A stretch of DNA of 64,000 nt from Gigaspora rosea (lineage: Eukaryota; Glomeromycota; Glomeromycetes; Diversisporales; Gigasporaceae), in assembly GCA_003550325.1 (NCBI GenBank), contig QKWP01002017.1, forward strand, positions 18,400-82,399. Direction: 5' to 3'. Below the pieces are notes generated by a model that was given only the letters and a program-made list of their open reading frames with translations, did no database searches and was not told the DNA's origin. Below are positions 33,901-44,521 of the stretch, one piece after another. Each line of letters begins with the position of its first letter. Position 1 is the first letter of the stretch. Both the position numbers and the translations under genes were made by a program.

Positions 33901-35401
33901 TCTACTCAATCTTCGAGATGAAGGTTCTAAATATGGTTTAACCACCCATAAAGGATCCGATTCTTTAAAATTTAATAATTTCTGAAGCATCTGGGATGCA
34001 TCCGAATCACCAGGATTATTTTTAGCTCTAAATTGGTACACCGCATTATAAAGATCTTTTTTATAAATTGAACAACCAGGATAATCATGTTTTAGTAACA
34101 GGTAAATAGACCCGAATCCATCCAACCTTGTATTACATATTTTTCTATGTCTGATAACATTTCTGGTGTTAATCTCCTAAAACGTGGTGCTATTTCATGG
34201 ATATTTGGGGTGAGTTCATGGTTATGACGATTATCACATGAATTAATTGTTAAAATATTCTTCGTTTTAGGACAAGTAACATTAAGTCGCCAAGGACATT
34301 CACTTTGCTATGAAGGTGTATTTCTTCGCTTTGTTGGATCGGAGGTTACTTGAGGATTGTGTACACCTGATCTTGAACATTCGTAAGTAGTTCGACGTAA
34401 TATTTCTCCCACCGATCGACTAGATCTGATTCTATAGCTGAACCCTTTTTTTTTAGCAAAATTATCTATCCAAGCTTTGAATTCTTTCCAAGTCGTAAAG
34501 GTAAGCCCAACTCTTAATTCTAATATATTGGTTTGATCCTGAGAATTTTCGTAATCTTCAGAATCTGTATCACTATCAAGACTAACCTTACTAGATATAT
34601 AATCATTTCTAAAATTATCCCTTGCAGCAACATCATCAATGGAAAGATGGAAAGAAAATCATTACCAAAATCATCTTCCAGGTTGTCATCGTCCAATAAA
34701 GGATTGTACGAAGGACCAGTGTCATTAGTAAGATCATTGTAAGTACCAGCATCAATAGAAAGATTAGAAGTGTTGTAAGGACCAGAGTCAGTAGAAACGT
34801 TAAAGGTATTATATTGATCGGCATCAGTAGATAGGTCAAAAGTGTTGTAAGAACTAGTGGTAGCGAAAAGATGATCATTGCCAAAATCGTCCTTCAGATA
34901 ATTTTAAAGTTGTTTGACATAACAATAACAATAACAAACAAAAAGTTTATTGAAGTTACAATAGTTAACAAGAAAAAAAAAAACTAACATATACCTGTGA
35001 CAAAAAAGAACTATCGTATATATTGAACCATTCCATATTGAAATTGAAAAAGACGTAATGTATCGCGATGACTAGTTTTGTCTTGTGTGTTCATACAATA
35101 TCGATAACTAGTTTTGGTTTGTGTGTTCATACGATATTAATATAGCATTTCAGAGAAACGAACATTAGTTATTACCTAAGCAGTTGATTCTTATCGAATT
35201 TAATAATAATATTCATCTTTATAACGAGAAAGAGTTGATCATTTAATTGTGTCACTGTGACACCTTTATTACTAATAACGTGTTTACATCACCATGTGTA
35301 TATACACCAGGTGAATTTTTCTATATAGAATTGTGTCACCGCTATGATACTTTTATTACTATTAACGTGTTTACGTCACCAGGTGTAATTTAAGAAATTT
35401 T
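30961..35401 (-). mobile_element. MULE 2, 4.4 kb, with broken transposase
   Basis: Flanks TATGTAATA (30952-30960) and CATGTAATA (35402-35410) form a 9 bp TSD with one mismatch. The ends share an imperfect TIR of about 23 bp, ATTTCT....TACACCnGGTG. CACCAGGTG motifs repeat near both ends and a 32 bp direct repeat lies at 35065-35135. The 3' arm 31085-31400 has CCCTAACCCTAACC. Its transposase is 32104-34900. A non-autonomous relative with similar ends is at 45951-47660. Confidence 0.75.
32104..34900 (-). pseudogene. FAR1-like MULE transposase 2, degenerate
   Basis: From the N terminus it begins with an acidic region of about five repeats of YNTF-STDA type (34870-34700). A FAR1 domain (34480-34190) has TFTTWKEFKAWIDNF and CPWRLNVTC. 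The MULE domain (33860-33540) has LDTTSNTNRFKMM and FTNSDPSIISTIKE, where the usual TD is TN. A SWIM finger (32770-32715) reads CSCLLLLNKGLICRHFFRV. An AT-hook-like RGRPPKRLK precedes the final CCHC knuckle CENCKKYGHYSKTC. Several blocks stay in one frame but stops near 34310, 33460 and 33390 interrupt it. A stop-containing stretch before 32958 ends in TTTGTAG and may be an intron. It is better preserved than the transposase at 6190-8889. Confidence 0.9.
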
Positions 35402-35483
35402 CATGTAATAATTGAATTTTCAGCAAATTTATTTGATTTTAGGGGTAGCAAAAACCTCCAAATTCATGCAGATCATTTATAAC

Positions 35484-35721
35484 TATACATGAGGACGAAA
35501 TTATTTCGGGTTCTAAAACCCGAAATTAAAATTTGAAGACGAAATTGTTTTTGACCTATTTTACTTAAAAAATGAAATTATTTGATACTTTTTTTGAATA
35601 GATGAAATTATAAGGAACATATCTATATAAATTTTATTTGCTCTTCCTTATAAAAAATTTTAATTTTCTCTAATAAAGACGAAATAGGCCTTTTAAAAAA
35701 ATAAATTTTGGTGGCATCACT
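35484..35721 (+). mobile_element. GACGAAAT element F, copy 1
   Basis: The 238 bp element runs from TATACATGAGGACGAAAT to GGTGGCATCACT and has no terminal inverted repeat. The 9 bp flanks ATTTATAAC (35475-35483) and ATTTATGAC (35722-35730) are a TSD with one mismatch. GACGAAAT-like motifs repeat about five times. Copies 2 and 3 (37562, 59333) have identical termini and also 9 bp TSDs. Confidence 0.85.
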
Positions 35722-35855
35722 ATTTATGACCTATATTAGAGATGTCTGGGTCCTGGTTTTACTCTAATAAAGACGAAATAGGCCTTTTCAAAAATTAATT
35801 TTGGTGGCATCACTATTTATGACCTATATTAGAGATGTCTGGGGTCCTGGTTTTA
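35669..35855. repeat. 93 bp tandem duplication
   Basis: The unit beginning CTCTAATAAAGACG at 35669 recurs at 35762 with only a few differences. It joins the 3' part of element F to a flanking AGGACCC-type end (GATGTCTGGGGTCCTGG). Confidence 0.85.
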
Positions 35856-36118
35856 CTCTGTCGTAGTATAATTATAAAAGTAATTATTATACTGATCTTT
35901 AGCCAATCATATTTGATCTTTATATCATATGACCAGGGCATGCTATCGACCTTTTGGCATGCTTTTAGCCTTCATGCTTCAAACTCTAGTTCTGTTATAT
36001 TGGTTAATAATAATCGATTATACACTCTATTAAAACTATTTATATCCAAGTGTATAGTAATTTAGGGAAGTTGGTAAGTTGTCACTTCTATATAGCAGGT
36101 CTAGGTTCAAATCCCACT

Positions 36119-36869
36119 GCCCCACTAAGAGTCTAGACACTTTTGCAGTAATGTGACTATTACGTGTGACAGGCCCTACCAGGAGTCTAGACACTTTTGT
36201 AGTAACATAACCATCGCGTAGTCTGGCGTCTTTGGATTAACTTTTTGGCTTTATTGTTAAGGTTAGAGTTAGAGTTTGTGTATATGGGGTGCAGACAATA
36301 GAAACATCCAATTTTTACATATATCTTATTTTGAAATAATTGAGTTTAATTATTTGTTTTGATTTTCAGACTGATCCGGAATTAATCAAATTTTACGATT
36401 TTGATTGGTTAAAGGTAGCAAGTGACTATCAGATAATCTTGTGATGTGTTAGCTCTACGAAGCCTTGTATAATTTTTCTTTTATATTAACTTAAATTTTT
36501 ATTATACAAACCGACTTTCATTTATAATTGAAAATGTTAATCATGTCAAAATTTATATGAATTTAATAAAAACTCATATTTCAAAAAAATGTAAAAATGA
36601 GCTGTTTCTATTGTCCGCACCCCATATAGCCTTAGAAGATCACTATATATATGTAAAATCACGTTCTGAACATTTTTATATAGTTTTTAAGACTGATTTA
36701 AATACTAGTTTTCGAGTATTTCGCTCTTTTCTCTTTTTTTTTTTCTTGTACATATGTTTTGTTTTGATGTCGGACTGATCCAGAACAATCAAAATTTACT
36801 TCTCCAATTGGTTAATTCTCATGCACCATGTCATGTTACTACAAAAGTGTCTAGACCCCTGGTGCGGTT
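36119..36869. mobile_element. TIR element D inside retroposon B copy 2
   Basis: Ends share GTCTAGACACTTTTGYAGTA. The left end is doubled (about 36119-36160 and 36175-36210). Flanks AAATCCCACT and AAATCTTACT are a 10 bp near-duplicate, consistent with a MULE-like TSD. A smaller TIR element is nested at 36281-36628. Part of the interior (36365-36590) recurs at 49055-49275. Confidence 0.7.
36281..36628. mobile_element. TIR element nested in D
   Basis: Ends TATATGGGGTGCAGACAATA and TATATGGGGTGCGGACAATA (reverse) bound 348 bp. Alternatively these could be an inner arm of D itself. No distinct TSD. Confidence 0.5.
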
Positions 36870-37561
36870 AAATCTTACTAGCGATGCTTTGAAAAATAGA
36901 TTTGTGTTCTAGTAATAGCTTTTCATTGATCAGTTGGGTATATTATCTGTAGCCTTGGTACACCATCTTGAATGGGAGCTTTCGGGCATAGTTGTATATT
37001 ATTATACAGACAAATTCAAGGAACCAAAGAAACAAGGACCCATTTGGCAAGTCCAGTGCAAGTCCTGAGTAACGAGATAGCAAAGATCTTTGATAGTGCT
37101 ACCAGAACTAGAATATCAAAAAATTGGAGCCAGAGAACTGAACGATAAGATCTTTGGAGAAGAGAGTTTACCAACCTGGCCACTAGAGTTGTACCGGAGA
37201 AAAAAAACCTATGTTTCAGAAGTAGGTACTAGAGGGAAAAACTATAAGGCACCTAATGCTAGATAAATCGATCCTTCTGGGCTAACTGGATTGAAAGTTT
37301 GGGATATATCAGGAAAGAACCGGTAGGAAGGTGATAGTGAGTACTAGGATTAGAGTAAACCTTACAAGAGCAGAAGTAAATAACTCAGAGGTTCAAGAGA
37401 GGATCATATAAATTAGAAAACTGCAGAATTAAAAGGGTTCTATACCGCAAAATTAGGAACTCGTGATGTTAATTGATAGACTTAACAAACATGATAACTT
37501 CTCTAAGACTACAAGTGTTGGCTTCGGTAAATGCACTATTACTAAAGTGTAGGTAGATACT

Positions 37562-37971
37562 AGTGATGCCACCAAAATTGATTTTTGAAAAAAGCCTATT
37601 TCGTCTTCATTAGAAAAAATTAAAATTTTTTATAAAGAAGAGCAAATAAAATTTATATAGATATATTCTTTATAATTTCGTCTATTCAAAAAAAGTATCA
37701 AATAATTTCGTCTTTCAAGTAAAATAGGTCAAAAACAATTTCGTCTTCAAATTTTAATTTCGGGTTTTAGTAGAGATGGGCAAAATACAAAATTTTTATT
37801 TTAGTATGCACATGCGCATGCATTTTTTGCATGCATGCATGCATGTTTTGACCAAAGTTATGATTTAATTTCTTAATGCTAGCCAGAATTAATTGTATGT
37901 GTGCATGCAGTCATGCACATGGTGCCCATCTCTAGGTTTTAGAACCCGAAATAATTTCGTCCTCATGTATA
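37562..37971 (-). mobile_element. GACGAAAT element F, copy 2, with nested hAT MITE
   Basis: Reverse orientation of copy 1. Flanks GTAGATACT (37553-37561) and GTAAATACC (37972-37980) are a 9 bp TSD with two mismatches. Subtracting the nested 164 bp MITE and one 8 bp TSD leaves exactly 238 bp, the length of copy 1. Confidence 0.85.
37771..37934. mobile_element. hAT-type MITE, 164 bp, perfect TSD
   Basis: Ends TAGAGATGGGCA are perfect 12 bp TIRs with the perfect 8 bp TSD GGTTTTAG (37763-37770 and 37935-37942). The interior contains GCATGCATGC simple repeats. Confidence 0.9.
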
Positions 37972-38122
37972 GTAAATACCTGTGTGGAACAAGATGCTAT
38001 CCTATCAAAAAGTCAGCTATTGGGTGAAATTCCCTTGTCGTCTTTCGAGACCAAATACAGATATGCCATTCTTGGGGTCTTAGGTTCTCAGAAAATGTTA
38101 ACTTTTAAAAAGGGCTTCTAAC

Positions 38123-39410
38123 CAGGGTTGGCATTGGACAATTGGACATTTGGACATTTGGATATAGTCCAAATGTCCAAATAATTTTTTGGACCTTCAG
38201 GCATTGGACAATGTTCAAATAAATTGTAAGATTTATTGGACATAATGTCCAAATAATCAATTGGACATATGTCCAATTGTCCAATAATTTTATTAGACAA
38301 TTTTAATAATATGATAACAAAAGCTTTACTATATATATTTTCACCTCTAAAAATAAGCTACCATCTCTTTTTTGGTCAACAAACTCAAAATGTCTTTGAC
38401 CCAAAATAAGCTACCTTACAATCAATAATAGTTGCTATATAGTAAAGTTCAAAGTTTACTGTACAAATTGAATTTAGTCACTTAAGTAAACTTTTTCAGG
38501 TGATCAAAATACATATACTTTAAAATTTTTAACAAATTTGATGAACTTTTTATTAATTGGCTTTTAATTTTTACATTTAATAAAAATATATTTGTTGAAT
38601 TTACAAATTAAAAATCAAATAATAAAAGGTATTCCAATTATGATGAAACTTTTAGTATATATGTATTTTAGTCTTTTATACAAGCTCACTTAAGTGCTAA
38701 CAAATTTAAACTTTACTAAGTATCAATATTTGTGATTGACAAAAATTAATTATATAGCTATTTTCAGATTTTTTGTGTTCAAAATTATCCAAAAAAGTGA
38801 GCTCATTTTCAAAAAAAACACCAACTACAATAATGCTATTTATTAATTTTATTTTTATTTCTTATAAACTTTTTTTACTCTTTAATTTACAATAATAATT
38901 TATTAATAAATGTTTCTAATTCAAAGTGTTGACCTTGGCTAATTTATTTTATTTGGTGTATTTTCTTTATAAAATGTCTTAAAAATAAAATTAACTGTTG
39001 TTATTATTCTTTTTGAAATACAATTATTTTAAAGTTTCTAATATTCTGTTTGATTAATCATATTTCATTAGAGCAATACCAAATATATATTTTTAAAATA
39101 TATATTGCAAGTAAAATAGAATTTAAGTTGGTTTAGTAGTGTGATATATATATACATATGTATATATTTATTATAATAATAATAATTATTATTATTAGTA
39201 CTTTTTAAATATACTACAAATTAGAAATATTTTGTATTGATAAATATTGGCCTAATTAAGTTTAATTTAGACCATGATTAAATTAATTTTTTTTATGTCC
39301 AATAAAAAAAGTTACTATGTTCAAACAAATTATTTGGACAATTGGACATTGTCCAAATGTCCAAATGTTCAAATTGTCCAAATATCCAATATTGTAACAT
39401 GCCATCTCTG
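38123..39410. mobile_element. Non-autonomous hAT element with TTGGACA arrays, 1.29 kb
   Basis: Ends CAGGGTTGGCA and CAGAGATGGCA (reverse) are hAT-like. Flanks CTTCTAAC (38115-38122) and CTCCTAAC (39411-39418) are an 8 bp TSD with one mismatch. The outer 180 bp on the left and 110 bp on the right hold about 20 TTGGACA / TGTCCAA motifs, the arrangement of hAT transposase-binding sites. The 1 kb interior is AT-rich with no transposase. The ORF at 38118-38300 reflects the array. Confidence 0.85.
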
Positions 39411-39905
39411 CTCCTAACAGAGTCATTCCAGTAAAGATGATGTTATGCGAAAGTCAAAATAAAGGTGGAAGTTCATGATGAGAACTTGGGTATTGGGCTT
39501 GGTATGCTATTGTTTGAGTAAATAGAGTATGGTGAGGTGAATCGAAGAATAAAAAAAAAAAACTATTTAAATCCAGATAGTGCTGTAGACATTTAGAAAA
39601 TCAAAGGTAGTATATTACTCTTATTTTACTTGTAGTAATATTATATATATCATGCTATAAGTTGATTAATATTCTAATGTCTGTAGCTTTAATCTCAGGT
39701 TTTTGATAATAAATATGCAAATAATAAATGTTTTATTTTATTCTTTTGATTCCAATTCTACTATTTTAATAAAAAAAAACTAAAGTATTGAATATCTTAA
39801 ACTTTTTTTTTAGTTTATATCAAAAATTGGATTCAAAAAACCCTTTAGTCTAGTAATAAAAGCCTTTACCTTTTTAGTACCAACTCTTTCTTTAACATTC
39901 TAATA

Positions 39906-40122
39906 CAGTTGCCTCTCTCTTATCCGAACAGGCTGTTCCAATAGATTTTGTTCGGTTTAGAGAAAGTTCGTAATATAAAATTTCTCTTTCTAAACCGAAC
40001 TCTAGTAAAAATTCGGTATATAAAGAGTTATTAGTAAAAAAAAAAAAAAACAGGGATGAAAATTTCTTAAGCCTATTTGATATATCATCTGGTATAGATC
40101 ACAAATATATATTCCACAAAGN

Positions 40123-40154
<32 letters not shown>

Positions 40155-40651
40155 ATTTTGATTAATTTTTATCCAATTTTTGCATTTTTCCAATTTTTGT
40201 ATTTATTTACCCTCCGGGTTACTATTATCTAACCCGGTCATAGCCCGGTTGAATATCTGATCCAAATTATAACCCAGGTCATAGCTCAGGTTGAATATCT
40301 GATCCAGTTTATAACTCGGTTTGAATATCTGACCTGTCATATTACTATTATCTGATTTGGATCATGACCCAGGTTAAATATTTGACCTGTCAGATCACTA
40401 TTATCTAATCCGGGTCAGAATACTAGTTTAATTAATTATATAAAATAAATTTTATTCATAATATAAATAAATTTAATAAAATAAAAGATCATATGTACTA
40501 ATTAACTTGAGTTCGTATCTGTAATAGAAAATTTATTATGTTAATTCGGTATATCCAAAGGAAATGTATATAAAAATATTTGTTCTGGAAGTTTTAGTTT
40601 GGATTATCAAGAGTCCGGTATATAGAGGGCTGGGTTAGAGAGAGGCAACTG
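39906..40651. mobile_element. pogo-like MITE, 746 bp
   Basis: Ends CAGTTGCCTCTCTC form perfect 14 bp TIRs flanked by TA (39904-39905 and 40652-40653), as in pogo/Fot1 elements. Inside are a poly-A run with one N (40122) and about five 40 bp units around GGTTGAATATCTGATCC (40230-40430). No transposase; the ORF at 40002-40193 is a poly-A by-product. Confidence 0.85.
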
Positions 40652-41486
40652 TATTTTTTATATAATTTTCAATAAGTTTATTTATAGCAAGTTACTATTT
40701 TTTGTTTTACTTTACTTTAAAACCTCTATAGTTACTAATTCATAATATTTATATACTTTAAACCTGCTTTTTTTAAACATATCTTGAAACATTTTTCAGA
40801 CTTTGATAGTTAATAGTCAGCAGACACTATAGAAATGTTTATTTTTTTTATTAATTAAGCAATTTTGCTTTCTGTATTTGTAAACTTTATTTAACAGAAA
40901 ACTCATCTGTTGGGTGTAGTGACATAGAGAAGCTGTCTGGTTGTTACACCTCAAGCGGCAGGTCTAGAGTTCAAATCTCACTGAAGATGAATTGAAAAAT
41001 AGGCCTATGTTACGGTAACATTTGTTCATCGATCGGTCGGGTATATCACCTGTAATCTTGATACCACCATCTTGAATGGGAGCTTTGGCATAGTTGTGTA
41101 AGTTACATAGACAAATCAAAGAGACCGAAACAATTGAAACCCATTTGGCAAGCCCCGAGTGGAGAGGTAGCTAAACTTTTGATGATACCTGAGAAAAGGA
41201 TCTTAGTGGTGACTGACCAGGAAATCTGAATAGACAAAAGCCCTTATAGCAAAGGGGCCCACCAACCTGGCCGCCGGAGTCGCACCGAAGGAAAAAGTCA
41301 TGTATTATAGAAGCATGAACCAAGGAAAGGGAAACCTTAGCAGACTGATCCTTTCGGGCAACTGGATTGGTAGTCTGGAATGACTGGGCCAAAGAGTAAC
41401 TAACCGGGTACTGGGGTTTAGTGAACTTCACAAGGGCAGACAGAACTAATTAGCCAATAAGAAGCGGAAACATGGAGGCATGTACG

Positions 41487-41735
41487 CAGTGTTGTCACTT
41501 GGATGTGTCCATACTATGTTTTTTGTCAACGTCCAAGATTGTCCAAAATCATCCAAGCCTATGTCCCATGTTTAACTAATCAATAAAGTAATTTAAAAAA
41601 TATATAATTATATATTTTTTTAGGTGCTAAACTCATTGGTGAAAAAATTAAAATAAATTATCTTAATAAAATTTTAAGTAATTTAATTTGAAAAAATGTT
41701 CAAAATGTCTAAAAAACATCCAAGTAACAACACTG
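41487..41735. mobile_element. hAT-type MITE (CAGTGTTG family), perfect TSD
   Basis: Ends CAGTGTTGTCACTTGGATG / CAGTGTTGTTACTTGGATG bound 249 bp with the perfect 8 bp TSD CATGTACG (41479-41486 and 41736-41743). This fixes the family boundaries used for the copies at 17034 and 4570. Confidence 0.95.
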
Positions 41736-41979
41736 CATGTACGTGTCAAGACTTAACAGAGCTTTGGGCGTACCCATATGGGAGTCTTCGAACGTTAAGA
41801 GGATTTGGGACTACCAATACAGGTATACACTAGTATAAGTGCATGCAGTGGTGATCAGGTTCTACCTAGCTTTATGATGCCATTCAACTATATTTGGCAC
41901 TGAAAGCATTTGTGAAACATGTCCAGATACCTTGCTACCATAGCGGGAAATACAGTTGTTTGCACATTTCCAAATTTAG

Positions 41980-42262
41980 GGGACCGTTAAAGCCAGGTAC
42001 CTTTATATATTTTTTATTATTTAATTAAAATTAGGGTAAGAGTTAGTTAGGAGTTAGGGTTAGGAGTATCTTATAGGTAAAATTGCCTTCCTGACATTTT
42101 TTATTAATGCTCTGAGACAGGTTTAGGCACTCGTTTCTTTTATTTTTGGTATTTTTCACTTTTTTTCTTTGTTTTTGTCTCGTCGGGCTGATCTGTGACG
42201 ATCAAAATTTACAATTTGATTGGCTGTCAGTCACATGATAGTACCTGGATTTAACGGATCCC
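41980..42262. mobile_element. MULE-type MITE, 283 bp, perfect 9 bp TSD
   Basis: Ends GGGACCGTTAAAGCCAGGTA / GGGATCCGTTAAATCCAGGT with the perfect TSD CAAATTTAG (41971-41979 and 42263-42271). The interior at 42050-42067 has GAGTTAGGGTTAGG. Its ends resemble MITE G (59150). Confidence 0.9.
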
Positions 42263-42320
42263 CAAATTTAGAACGTTAAATCCTGGGTCCTCAAGTTGCA
42301 GAAAACTGGCTAGTTGTGAC

Positions 42321-42470
42321 TAGAGCTGCAGACATTAGAATATCAATGAACATTTACTATGACATTTGATGTGACGTATGTGTTGTGACGTTTAATATGA
42401 TTATATATAAAATTTATATGACATGAAGAGTGACGTACTACCATGGACCTTCTAAATGTTTGCAGCTCTA
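42321..42470. mobile_element. hAT-type MITE, 150 bp, perfect TSD
   Basis: Ends TAGAGCTGCAGACATTAGAA / TAGAGCTGCAAACATTTAGA with the perfect 8 bp TSD GTTGTGAC (42313-42320 and 42471-42478). Confidence 0.95.
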
Positions 42471-43019
42471 GTTGTGACAGCATGCAGGCTTGAGATACTT
42501 ACCTAATGTTGTAGAGGCAGCTACATAGCTTAAGATATGAACCCCCGAGAAGTACACTAGTAAGAGATTTTCTGGGTAACCAGATTTTAGGCACATCAAC
42601 TTGGAAGCATAAAGTGCCTACCTGGCAACACACACCAAATTGGAAATGATGAATTAGAAAATGTGGGTAAAGTAACGGACATAAGGATGTTGATTGTTGG
42701 TTGAAAAGGGACGTACAAATCCAGGTCAACTATATAAATGGGAATATAGAAGGCTCTAATGGGTTTTAGCTGTGGATAAAAGGTTTATAGCCTGAAGTTC
42801 TAGTCTCAATACTTGTATATAATATGTATGTATAAAAAGCACAACCAAATATCAATATACTTAAGTATTAATAAAGTTTGGGGCAGAAGCTACACCCCTA
42901 ATATTAAAAAAAAAAAAAGAAAAAGAAAACTTATCTGATTTATATTCAGGTATAACCTGCTTGGCAAATTATTTATCTTAATTCAGATTTTTAACTTACT
43001 AAGAATTTGGTTCCTTCTA

Positions 43020-44130
43020 TTACTAGCTAGCAAATGCTTATCATATCAAGATTGCCTTCTTTTTAAGCTTTCTTCTTCTAATTTCTTTAGTAGATAAGAT
43101 CTACTAAAAGAAAAACTATAACAAGTAAAGAGAAAAAATATAAAGGAAAAAGTAAAATAGAAAAAAAATATAATAGCACTATTAATGCTTGTGCAAAACT
43201 ATAAAAATTATATAGTATTTATAAGGAAAGACTTTAAACAAATTACTATATATATATTAAAAAAAAGAAAGAAAAGAAATCTATATATCTAAAAGGATGT
43301 TCCAGTAAGAAATTTTATTTGCCGGAGCGTAGCGACGGACCCTAAGTTTCTATGTGAAGTGATACAAAAATTACCTTCCTGATGTGCTTCAATTGTAAAA
43401 ATCTTGACAATTTTTACTTTTTTGATATACTTGCATATATATGATGTAAATCTTATCAGAAATGGAATTTGGAAATTTTTTGTCTGTCCCCACGCGTGTC
43501 TATATTTGTGCTTTTAATGTTACCAACATATGCATATTAACGCATTTGTGTAATATGATAAACATCATATGATGAGCTCCGAACATATAATGCTACGCAT
43601 TAGCCTAGTTATAACATCCTTTCTGATTTCTGACATATATTTTGTTTATCTTATATATAGTAACGGACCTTACTCATAATGTTAATTCCAATTCAAAAAG
43701 CATATTTCCAATTTGAAAAAAGTAAACACTACTGATCTTTTAAAGAAAGTAAACTAAAATGCCTACTTTTGTTGAAATTTCAAAAGACCAAAGAGGCACA
43801 AAAAACCAGTACCAAACCAAAAAGAGTTTGTAGAAGTTATACTATATAGAATAACATATTTAACCAAGCTTCTGCTTCTATTTTTATATTCATAGAACTT
43901 GACAAAGTTCTAGAGTTTCTCTACTATATTTTTACTCGATAGAACTAAAGCCCACCAAGATGCCTTACTTAAAAGGTTGTATATCTTTTTTATCTTTATT
44001 TTATTCAGTATATTGACTTTGTATCTTATAGCAACTTGGTGAAGTTTTGTTGTGTATAAATATATTAACTATAGAGTTTTTTGTAGATTAGTATTTTTGA
44101 AAAATTTGGTATAAAAAATCATTGAAAAGA
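43020..44130 (-). repeat. Dispersed repeat K, copy 1
   Basis: Apart from a nested element at 43321-43606, this region matches 56390-57290 in reverse orientation, for example AACTTGACAAAGTTCTAGAG and AAGGCAATCTTGATATG. A third, shorter match is 55010-55700. Copies are pyrimidine-rich in the 56390 orientation. Neither ends nor an ORF were recognised; type unknown. Confidence 0.65.
43321..43606 (-). mobile_element. TIR element R, copy 1
   Basis: Matches 54357-54633 in reverse orientation over its whole length with about nine bases in ten identical. Ends GGAGCGTAGC and GCTAATGCGTAGC are weak inverted repeats. Its absence from the other repeat K copies shows that it is an insertion. Confidence 0.65.
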
Positions 44131-44509
44131 GCTTTATCAATTTACAACTATAGAAATACTTATAAAATATATGTTTGTATAATAGCAAATATTTTGTATA
44201 AAATATACAGCAACAATTTAATGAAGTAAGCTCTAGTATATTTTTATTTTTTGCCAATCTATCAACTACTATACAAGCTTTTTTTACAAGCAGTAATTGT
44301 ATAAAGTAGAGGAACTTGCAGATTTCTTTAATGATTTTGTTGTCAATTTCATAAACCAATTTTTTTTTGTACAAAAATCAAAAGCAGTGCTTTTAGTATC
44401 AATTTTTTTTTAAGACCAAGAGCAATAACTTATAAGATATACCAAAATTAACCTATACAAATAAGATATTGTTCTTTTTAGCTCACTATAAAAGACTTCA
44501 ATATATTGC
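44131..44509. other. Unassigned AT-rich stretch
   Basis: Nothing recognised. The ORF at 44069-44374 is low-complexity and has no family resemblance. Confidence 0.4.
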
Positions 44510-44521
44510 TAGATGTAATTT

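Larger units (their letters stand above)
36051..39558 (+). mobile_element. tRNA-headed retroposon family B, copy 2 (three nested insertions)
   Basis: The TSD AAAACTATTTATATCCAAG (36032-36050) versus AAAACTATTTAAATCCAG (39559-39576) encloses a head-to-poly(A) retroposon. The head (36051-36118) has a B box GGTTCAAATCC at 36105-36115. The body resumes at 36870-37561, 37981-38122 and 39419-39558, with a poly(A) run before the TSD. Removing the elements at 36119, 37562 and 38123 leaves about 1.03 kb, the same size as copy 1. No coding capacity. Confidence 0.85.
40910..42923 (+). mobile_element. tRNA-headed retroposon family B, copy 3 (three nested MITEs)
   Basis: The TSD AGAAAACTCATCTG (40896-40909) versus AGAAAACTTATCTG (42924-42937) encloses it, and a poly(A) run precedes the right TSD. 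The head (40911-40985) has a B-box-like AGTTCAAATCT. The body to about 41480 matches copies 1 and 2 well (CATCTTGAATGGGAGCTTT, CCCATTTGGCAAG). Nested MITEs at 41487, 41980 and 42321 account for about 700 bp, leaving about 1.3 kb. The 3' third differs from the other copies. ORFs at 41171-41431 and 42499-42729 are shadows. Confidence 0.75.
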
